Source: Gammaproteobacteria bacterium
GTDB taxonomy: Bacteria; Pseudomonadota; Gammaproteobacteria; Xanthomonadales; Wenzhouxiangellaceae
Assembly: GCA_003561495.1 (NCBI GenBank)
Contig: PWWM01000226.1
Location: 1-6,152 of the forward strand
DNA length: 6,152 nucleotides
Direction: 5' to 3'
Of the stretch, positions 1 to 6,152 are shown piece by piece; the first letter of the stretch is position 1; every line of letters starts with the position of its first letter. Position numbers and translations under genes: made by a program. The notes beneath the pieces were generated by a model. It saw nothing but the letters and a program-made list of their open reading frames with translations. It was not told the origin of the DNA and did no database searches.

Positions 1-1
1 G

Positions 2-265
2 TGCGCCGCCGAGTGCCTGCGCCAGGCGCCCGCCGAACCGATCATCGCCATGATACGTCTTGAGTGTCGCCTGCCTTTCGAAGCCATCGCCCTGGCCCAT
101 CAATTGTTCGAACGTCATGGCGTTTCAAAGCTGGAAGAGCGCTATGTCAGCGATGGCATTGAACTGACTCTCGAATTGCCGAAAGCCCGACACGATATCC
201 TGACAGCCGATCTGAATAACGCCACCAGCGGCAAGGCCGCAATACGCACTTGCGAGAGCCGCTGA
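2..265 (+). CDS. yigZ: YigZ/IMPACT-family protein, C-terminal part (5' end outside window)
   Basis: An open frame enters from the left edge at base 2 and runs to TGA at 263-265, giving 87 residues. The in-window ATG at 50 is internal, because the frame is already open upstream and encodes AAECLRQAP, which fits the helix that ends the N-terminal IMPACT (UPF0029) domain. The rest (MIRLECRLPFEAIALAHQLF, then a strand-helix-strand pattern ending in SGKAAI) fits the small ferredoxin-like C-terminal domain (DUF1949) of this family. Members are about 200 residues, so roughly 40% is present. The N-terminal domain that carries the conserved family motifs is missing, so the assignment rests on the C-terminal pattern alone. 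The cellular role of YigZ proteins is poorly defined; they are cytoplasmic and have been linked to translation regulation through eukaryotic IMPACT. The gene converges on the oxygenase gene with only 10 bases between the stop codons. Confidence 0.68.
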   Translation, partial: CAAECLRQAPAEPIIAMIRLECRLPFEAIALAHQLFERHGVSKLEERYVSDGIELTLELPKARHDILTADLNNATSGKAAIRTCESR

Positions 266-275
266 GGCACTCGCC

Positions 276-1247
276 TTACAACAACCGAATCTCGCGCAGG
301 CGTTCAAGCAGGTAATCGTGAGCCGTAATGGGATGCGGGCAGCAGTCGGGACGGTCGGGGGTGATGCATTCGGGCAGGGTCTTGATCAGGAAATCCGGAT
401 TGGGGTGCAGGAAAAAGGGCATGGAATAGCGTGAACGCTCGGCTGCCCGGCCCGGCGGATTGATCACTCGATGGGTGGTCGATGGATACACATGGTTGGT
501 CAGGCGTTGCAGCATGTCACCAACGTTGACCACGATGGTTTCGCCGTCACTGTTGATCGGCTGCCACTCCCCCTTTCTTGTCAGGATCTCCAAGCCTTGC
601 TCATCCGATCCGATCAGCAAGGTGATCAGGTTGATGTCTTCATGCCGAGCCGCACGCACCGCACCCGAACTTGACGAGTCCAGGGGTGGGTAGTGAATCA
701 GTCGGAGGATGGAATTGCCGTGATCGACCTTGTCGTCGAACCAGTGACGACCAAGGCCGATCTCCAGTGCCAGTGCCGCCAAAATCTGTCGACCCAGTTG
801 ATCCAGGCAGTCGTAAAGCTCCAGCAGAACCGGACGAAACGAGTCGATCTCGTCCGGCCAGACATTGGCCTGCAGGATTTCCGGGTACGGATTGTCCTCG
901 CTGACCGGACGGCCAACATGCCAGAATTCCTTGAGGTCGGGCACATCATGATCCCTGGCCTGCTCGATGCCGAATCCTGTGTAGCCCCGAGCGCCCCCGG
1001 TACCGGGGTGATGGTAGCGTTGCTTGATGGTTGCGGGCAAGGCAAAGAACTCGCGGGCCACTTGATAGGCGCGCTCAATCAGATCCGGCGCAATCCCGTG
1101 ATCGCGAACCCCGACAAACCCATACTCGCGCCAGGCGCTGCCCAGGCGCCGGGCAAAATGCAACGAATCCGAACGCATTTGCGATAGCGACAGGACGGGA
1201 ATCCCGGCTGTCGTCGATCGATCAGTTGAGCGCTTCGCGGACCGCAT
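276..1247 (-). CDS. Isopenicillin N synthase-like Fe(II)/2-oxoglutarate-dependent oxygenase
   Basis: A cytoplasmic, cofactor-free non-haem iron oxygenase of 323 residues. The N-terminal DIOX_N-type region runs from about residue 16 (IPVLSLS) through YGFVGVRDHGI (42-52) to about 120. The catalytic double-stranded beta-helix spans about 180-285. The iron-binding facial triad is visible as H202-x-D204 (ARHEDINL) and H259 (STTHRVINP), and R273-x-S275 (RYSMPFF) is the usual 2-oxoglutarate carboxylate anchor. All key residues are intact, so the enzyme is probably active. Its substrate cannot be read from the sequence: the superfamily includes isopenicillin N synthase, ethylene-forming enzyme and many uncharacterised bacterial oxygenases. 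The start ATG at 1247 lies inside glmM and overlaps it by 26 bases. No better ATG, GTG or TTG lies between it and the conserved IPVLSLS strand, and only a weak GAG (1258-1260) precedes it, so translational coupling to glmM is likely. It is the last gene of the operon. Confidence 0.88.
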   Translation of the reverse strand: MRSAKRSTDRSTTAGIPVLSLSQMRSDSLHFARRLGSAWREYGFVGVRDHGIAPDLIERAYQVAREFFALPATIKQRYHHPGTGGARGYTGFGIEQARDHDVPDLKEFWHVGRPVSEDNPYPEILQANVWPDEIDSFRPVLLELYDCLDQLGRQILAALALEIGLGRHWFDDKVDHGNSILRLIHYPPLDSSSSGAVRAARHEDINLITLLIGSDEQGLEILTRKGEWQPINSDGETIVVNVGDMLQRLTNHVYPSTTHRVINPPGRAAERSRYSMPFFLHPNPDFLIKTLPECITPDRPDCCPHPITAHDYLLERLREIRLL

Positions 1248-2571
1248 CGGCCAATTGCTCGGCCAGGACCTGCACCCTGGATGACTCGCGACCTTCGACG
1301 GTGACCCGCACCACAGGCTCGGTGCCCGATGGTCTCAGGATCACTCTGCCCTGGCCATTCAGCTCCGATTCGGCCTCGCGCACGGCCAGATCGATTTCGC
1401 CATGACCATTCATCACCTCGCGGGCATTCCCTCGGACCGGCACATTGATCATCACCTGCGGATACTTCAACATGCCCTCGGCCAGGCCGGCCAGAGACTG
1501 CCGGGTGCGGGCGACCACCTCGATGACCTGCAGCGCGCTCACGATACCGCAACCAGTGGTGGCTCGGTCCAGACACAGGATATGACCCGAAGCCTCGCCG
1601 CCCAGCACCCAGTTGCGTTCGCGCAGCAACTGATGAACGTGGCGGTCCCCGACCTGACTGCGCTCGAAGAGAATGTCGCGCTCTCGAAACGCCTCTTCCA
1701 GACCGAAGTTACTCATCACGGTGCCGACCACCCCACCCTGCAGGCAATCATTGGCCCGTCGATCGTTGGCCAATACAAACAGGATCTGATCTCCATCGAC
1801 GAGCTGACCCTTGTGATCGACCAGAACCACGCGGTCCCCATCCCCATCAAAGGCAACGCCCAGGTCGGCGTGCTCGGCCTTGACGCGTTCGCTCAGACTG
1901 TCCGGATGGGTCGAGCCGCAGTCCTGATTGATATTCAGTCCATCGGGTCGATGGTGAATGGCAATGACTTCCGCGCCCAGTTCCTTGAAAACCTCGGGCG
2001 CAATTCGGTAAGTAGCGCCGTTGGCGCAGTCAACCACGATCTTGAGGCCTTCCAGCCGGGTACCATAGGCGACCGTGCCCTTGCAGTATTCAATGTAGCG
2101 TCCGATGGCATCTTCAATTCGAGAAGCTTTACCCAGACGGTGCGGCTGGACCATTTCCATAGGCAGATCGAGTCGTTGCTCAATCTGCAACTGCAACTCG
2201 TCAGGCAACTTCTCCCCCTGCGAGGAAAAGAACTTGATGCCGTTGTCTTCATAAGGGTTGTGCGAGGCCGAGATCACGACTCCAGCCACAGCTCCCAGGC
2301 TGCGGGTCAGGTGCGCCACGGCCGGTGTAGGCATGGGGCCCAGCAACTTGATATCGATTCCGGCAGCCGAGAATCCGGCTTCCAGGGCAGACTCGAACAG
2401 GTAGCCGGATATCCGGGTGTCCTTGCCGATGACGACCGAAGCCGGTTCATCCGCCTGCTCCGCCAGCACTCGACCGGCAGCCCATCCGAGCTTGAGAATG
2501 AATTCCGCAGTAATCGGGGGATCACCGACTCGCCCCCGAATTCCGTCGGTTCCGAAATAGCGCATTGTCAT
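1222..2571 (-). CDS. glmM: Phosphoglucosamine mutase GlmM
   Basis: Interconverts glucosamine-6-phosphate and glucosamine-1-phosphate, the step before GlmU in UDP-GlcNAc synthesis for peptidoglycan and LPS. At 449 residues it is close to the 445 of E. coli. All four phosphohexomutase domains show their signatures: YFGTDGIRGRVGD near the N-terminus, the phosphoserine loop ISASHNPYEDNGIKFF with S103 as the phosphorylated serine, the Mg-binding loop FDGDGDR (241-247), the sugar-binding loop GEASGH (325-330), and the phosphate-binding loop RPSGTEP (413-419). One oddity is TTGCG at 338-342, where E. coli GlmM has TTGDG, so residue 341 is Cys (TGC at 1549-1551) instead of Asp. The start is ATG at 2571, six bases after the folP stop. 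A second ATG at 2565 (M3) is better spaced, at 8 bases, from the only SD-like GGG (2574-2576) and could be the true start. The downstream oxygenase gene begins within its 3' end. Confidence 0.97.
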   Translation of the reverse strand: MTMRYFGTDGIRGRVGDPPITAEFILKLGWAAGRVLAEQADEPASVVIGKDTRISGYLFESALEAGFSAAGIDIKLLGPMPTPAVAHLTRSLGAVAGVVISASHNPYEDNGIKFFSSQGEKLPDELQLQIEQRLDLPMEMVQPHRLGKASRIEDAIGRYIEYCKGTVAYGTRLEGLKIVVDCANGATYRIAPEVFKELGAEVIAIHHRPDGLNINQDCGSTHPDSLSERVKAEHADLGVAFDGDGDRVVLVDHKGQLVDGDQILFVLANDRRANDCLQGGVVGTVMSNFGLEEAFRERDILFERSQVGDRHVHQLLRERNWVLGGEASGHILCLDRATTGCGIVSALQVIEVVARTRQSLAGLAEGMLKYPQVMINVPVRGNAREVMNGHGEIDLAVREAESELNGQGRVILRPSGTEPVVRVTVEGRESSRVQVLAEQLADAVREALN

Positions 2572-2577
2572 GACCCG

Positions 2578-3435
2578 TTATTGTAGCGCCACAGACTCGA
2601 CTGCGTTCAAAACCTTGAGGGCATCGATGGTGTCGGCGACATCGTGAACCCGTACAATGGCGGCACCTTTCAGTGCAGAGATCACAGTTGCCGCCAGCGA
2701 ACCAGCCAATCGCTCATCCGGAGCGCCTCGGCCGGTAATGGCGCCAATCATGGTTTTCCTCGAAATACCCGACAAAATCGGCACGTCAAGTTCACGAAAA
2801 CGCTCGAGATGGCGCAGCAGGGCCAGATTGTGGTCAAGCGTCTTGCCGAACCCGAACCCGGGATCCACGCTCAGCAAAGTCCGGGCGATTCCGGCTGACT
2901 GGCAAGCATTCATTCGCTCGTCAAGAAACCGCATGATATCGTTGACGACATTCACGTAGCGAGGGTTCTTCTGCATGGTGCGGGGCTCGCCCTGCATGTG
3001 CATCAGGCAGACATTCACACCCAGCCCGGCCGCAGTCTCCACGGCGCGATCAGCTTGCAAGGCATTGACATCGTTGATCATGACCGCCCCGGCAGTAACC
3101 GCCGCTTTCATGACTTCCGGTTTGGAGGTATCGATGGAGACCGGCACGTCAGTCTGTTCGGTCAGCGCCTCGATGACCGGAATGACACGTCCAAGTTCCT
3201 CGTCGACACCCACCCCACTGGCGCCGGGTCGGGTGGATTCGCCGCCAATATCCAGGATATCGGCACCCTGGCTGGCCAGGCGTCGGCCGTGGGTGACGGC
3301 CAATTCCAGGCGGTCATAGCGACCCCCGTCGGAAAAAGAGTCCGGGGTAACATTGATGATGCCCATGACCAATGGCCGCCGTTGGTCGTGGGCGGCCCTC
3401 AGTCTTTCGCTCAAACTGGCAACAGCCGCCTTCAC
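2578..3435 (-). CDS. folP: Dihydropteroate synthase FolP
   Basis: Condenses 6-hydroxymethyl-7,8-dihydropterin pyrophosphate with p-aminobenzoate to give 7,8-dihydropteroate in folate synthesis; this family is the sulfonamide target. The 285 residues (E. coli has 282) form one TIM barrel with every family signature: NVTPDSFSDGG (28-38, loop 1), DIGGESTRPGA (62-72, loop 2), SIDTSKP (100-106), NDV (121-123), MHMQG (145-149), DPGFGFGK (191-198), GISRK (223-227) and RVHDV (262-266). Nothing is missing in the pterin- or pABA-binding loops. The start is GTG at 3435, chosen because it puts the conserved MGIINVTPDSF about 24 residues in, close to the E. coli spacing. No clear Shine-Dalgarno sequence precedes it. 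It sits 23 bases after the ftsH stop and 6 bases before the glmM start, so it is probably translated from the shared operon mRNA. Confidence 0.97.
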   Translation of the reverse strand: MKAAVASLSERLRAAHDQRRPLVMGIINVTPDSFSDGGRYDRLELAVTHGRRLASQGADILDIGGESTRPGASGVGVDEELGRVIPVIEALTEQTDVPVSIDTSKPEVMKAAVTAGAVMINDVNALQADRAVETAAGLGVNVCLMHMQGEPRTMQKNPRYVNVVNDIMRFLDERMNACQSAGIARTLLSVDPGFGFGKTLDHNLALLRHLERFRELDVPILSGISRKTMIGAITGRGAPDERLAGSLAATVISALKGAAIVRVHDVADTIDALKVLNAVESVALQ

Positions 3436-3458
3436 GAGTCGAAGGTCAGGTCTGAGGG

Positions 3459-5381
<1,923 letters not shown>

Positions 5382-5442
5382 AATTTCGTCTCCGTATCTC
5401 GAATACTCCGGCCGCAGACCCCCATTTTACGCGATTCCAGTC
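5382..5442 (-). promoter_or_regulatory. rlmE-ftsH intergenic spacer with possible -10 element
   Basis: This is the longest spacer inside the operon, at 61 bases. On the minus strand it contains TAAAAT (5424-5429), one mismatch from the TATAAT -10 consensus, which could serve an internal ftsH promoter. No good -35 hexamer is found 16-18 bases upstream; the TTGAGA at the rlmE stop is only 11 bases away. No hairpin with a U-tract is seen. The promoter reading is therefore a weak inference. The octamer GTAAAATG found here recurs in the rlmE leader. Confidence 0.2.
5390..5393 (-). promoter_or_regulatory. Ribosome binding site of ftsH (decides TTG start)
   Basis: On the minus strand GGAG is followed by the eight bases ACGAAATT and then TTG. 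This is ideal Shine-Dalgarno spacing and supports the unusual UUG initiation codon of ftsH. It is the clearest ribosome binding site in the window. Confidence 0.75.
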
Positions 5443-6048
5443 TCAACTGCCGGGCTTGAGGCCTCGCGCAACCAGGTAGACTTCGCGGCTTTCGCTACGC
5501 GAGGCGGCTGGTTTGCGCACCTTGACCGTGCCAAATGATTGCCGCAAGGCAGTGAGCAAATCGTCAAAGCCTGCACCCTGGAAGACTTTGACCACCAGGG
5601 CACCGGAAATATCCAGCCAATCACGGGCAAATTCCAGCGCCAGTTCAGCCAGATGCATGCTTCGGGCCTGATCCGACGGACCGATACCGGACAAGTTGGG
5701 GGCCATATCCGACAGGACAAGGTCGACCTTGCGACCATCCAGAGCCATTTCCAGTTCTTCGAGCACCTCCTGTTCACGAAAATCCCCCAGGATGAACTCG
5801 ACGCCCTCGATCGGCTCCATCGGCAGAATATCCAGCCCGATCACCCGCGCCTGCGGGCCGAGAAGCCGTCGCGCTACCTGGCACCAACTCCCAGGCGCCG
5901 CCCCCAGATCGACCACACGATTCACGCCCTTGAAGAGCCGATCCTTCTCATCGAGCTCGATCAACTTGTAGGCAGCCCGCGCCCGATAGCCCTCTTCCTG
6001 CGCCCGGCGCACGTAGGGATCGTTCTGCTGGCGTTTTTTCCAGGACAT
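5443..6048 (-). CDS. rlmE: 23S rRNA (uridine-2552-2'-O)-methyltransferase RlmE
   Basis: Transfers a methyl group from S-adenosylmethionine to the 2'-OH of U2552 in the A-loop of 23S rRNA, a late step in 50S assembly. The gene is also known as rrmJ or ftsJ. The protein has 201 residues (E. coli 209) and a Rossmann fold with SAM motif VVDLGAAPGSW (45-55). The K-D-K-E catalytic tetrad is complete: K28 (AAYKL), D114 (SDMAPN), K154 (VVKVFQG) and E189 (SREVY), each exactly ten residues earlier than in E. coli. The shortening is confined to the basic N-terminal tail (MSWKKRQQNDPYV), which lacks the WLxEH-like segment of E. coli. The ATG at 6048 is the only sensible start, yet no Shine-Dalgarno sequence lies just upstream. 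The bases before it are pyrimidine-rich and belong to a predicted stem, and a short ORF ends directly against the start codon. It is the first operon gene visible. Confidence 0.96.
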   Translation of the reverse strand: MSWKKRQQNDPYVRRAQEEGYRARAAYKLIELDEKDRLFKGVNRVVDLGAAPGSWCQVARRLLGPQARVIGLDILPMEPIEGVEFILGDFREQEVLEELEMALDGRKVDLVLSDMAPNLSGIGPSDQARSMHLAELALEFARDWLDISGALVVKVFQGAGFDDLLTALRQSFGTVKVRKPAASRSESREVYLVARGLKPGS

Positions 6049-6105
6049 TTAAGAGCGGTAAAAGGTAAGAGGTGAAAGGTAAAAGGAAAACCGTGCCGGA
6101 GTCAT
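6049..6105 (-). CDS. Possible 18-codon leader ORF abutting rlmE
   Basis: On the minus strand ATG at 6103-6105 opens 18 codons (MTPARFSFYLSPLTFYRS) ending in TAA at 6049-6051, immediately followed by the ATG of rlmE (TAAATG). A GAAAGGGG stretch (6110-6117) sits four bases upstream and could act as its Shine-Dalgarno sequence, whereas rlmE has none of its own. If translated, it would couple translation to rlmE and open the predicted hairpin, since its codons cover the loop and the whole 3' arm. The peptide resembles no family I know. Much of it is simply the reading of the TTTYACC repeats, so a chance ORF is quite possible. Confidence 0.25.
   Translation of the reverse strand: MTPARFSFYLSPLTFYRS
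6057..6084 (+). repeat. Four degenerate heptamers GGTRARA
   Basis: Four consecutive seven-base units read GGTAAAA, GGTAAGA, GGTGAAA and GGTAAAA on the plus strand. They are the inverted partner of the TTTCACC units at 6112-6139 and form the other arm of the hairpin. The variation between units suggests an older array than its perfect partner. Confidence 0.8.
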
Positions 6106-6134
6106 TTTACCCCTTTCACCTTTCACCTTTCACC
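6057..6134 (-). promoter_or_regulatory. Long imperfect hairpin in the rlmE mRNA leader
   Basis: In minus-strand RNA the 5' arm (three GGUGAAA units at 6134-6114, a GG bulge at 6113-6112, then GGUAAAA at 6111-6105) can pair with the 3' arm (6084-6057). This gives 28 positions with one A-C mismatch (6122/6069) and two G-U wobbles. The 20-base loop contains a small CCG-GCA-CGG stem (6099-6091). The stem ends eight bases before the rlmE start codon. There is no U-tract after it, so it is not a standard terminator. Its place suggests control of rlmE translation or transcript stability, but that is inference. Confidence 0.5.
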
Positions 6135-6139
6135 TTTCA
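6112..6139 (+). repeat. Perfect tandem heptamer array, 4 x CCTTTCA
   Basis: Four exact copies of the seven-base unit CCTTTCA (TGAAAGG on the minus strand) lie head to tail, with a degenerate TTTTACC unit just to the left (6105-6111). The surrounding 104 bases are visibly richer in A+T than the genes. The array lies in the non-coding region upstream of rlmE, where a promoter would be expected. I could not find a convincing -35/-10 pair on either strand within it. Confidence 0.9.
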
Positions 6140-6152
6140 TTTCCAACCAAAC

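Noticed and set aside
693..1187. 164-codon plus-strand frame opposite the oxygenase gene
   Set aside because: It is a codon-aligned shadow of a gene with a complete set of catalytic residues, and no coding evidence of its own.
1402..2586. 394-codon open frame on the plus strand opposite glmM
   Set aside because: Its codons are in exact register with glmM codons on the other strand, so it stays open merely because TTA, CTA and TCA codons are rare in glmM. The translation has no recognisable domain, and glmM is unmistakable.
5539..6075. 178-codon plus-strand frame opposite rlmE
   Set aside because: It is a codon-aligned antisense shadow; rlmE has the complete K-D-K-E tetrad and SAM motif on the other strand.
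6057..6134. Intrinsic terminator of a gene upstream of rlmE
   Set aside because: The stem is rich in A-U pairs, carries a bulge and is followed by a mixed sequence and the rlmE start rather than a U-tract.
6049..6152. Possible CRISPR or satellite array
   Set aside because: The units are only seven bases with no spacers and invert across a loop, so this is a short heptamer repeat, not a CRISPR array.
6049..6152. Sigma-32 promoter for rlmE, as known in E. coli
   Set aside because: No CTTGAAA/CCCCAT pair is found on the minus strand in this stretch. The true promoter may lie beyond the right edge.

Overview
This window looks like chromosomal DNA from a gammaproteobacterium with moderately high G+C content. 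The evidence is the gene order rlmE-ftsH-folP-glmM, the same conserved block known from E. coli and its relatives, together with protein motifs of gammaproteobacterial type. Codon use, the extra oxygenase gene after glmM and the diverged intergenic regions suggest a lineage outside the enterics, perhaps towards the Xanthomonadales or Chromatiales. I cannot place it more finely from the sequence alone.

Layout: bases 2-265 (+) hold the C-terminal end of a YigZ/IMPACT-family protein whose start lies outside the window. It converges, with a 10-base gap, on a tightly packed minus-strand operon. In transcription order (right to left) the operon is rlmE (6048-5443), ftsH (5381-3459, TTG start with a clear GGAG ribosome binding site), folP (3435-2578, GTG start), glmM (2571-1222) and an isopenicillin-N-synthase-like Fe(II)/2-oxoglutarate oxygenase (1247-276) whose start codon lies inside glmM. 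The spacers are 61, 23, 6 and -26 bases, so one polycistronic transcript is likely, possibly with an internal promoter before ftsH. The right end (6049-6152) is an A+T-richer leader upstream of rlmE, built of heptamer repeats.

How the genes work together: RlmE methylates 23S rRNA, FtsH is the inner-membrane quality-control protease, FolP makes dihydropteroate for folate, and GlmM makes glucosamine-1-phosphate for the UDP-GlcNAc used in peptidoglycan and LPS. They are housekeeping genes joined by growth control rather than by one pathway. The role of the oxygenase is not evident.

I see no defence system, mobile element, CRISPR array, tRNA or rRNA gene, and nothing that looks like an undescribed multi-gene system. 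The part most worth a second look is the rlmE leader. Four GGTGAAA-type heptamers face four complementary heptamers, and in the rlmE-sense RNA they could form a stem of about 28 base pairs. Overlapping this stem is an 18-codon ORF whose stop codon abuts the rlmE start, and rlmE has no visible Shine-Dalgarno sequence of its own.
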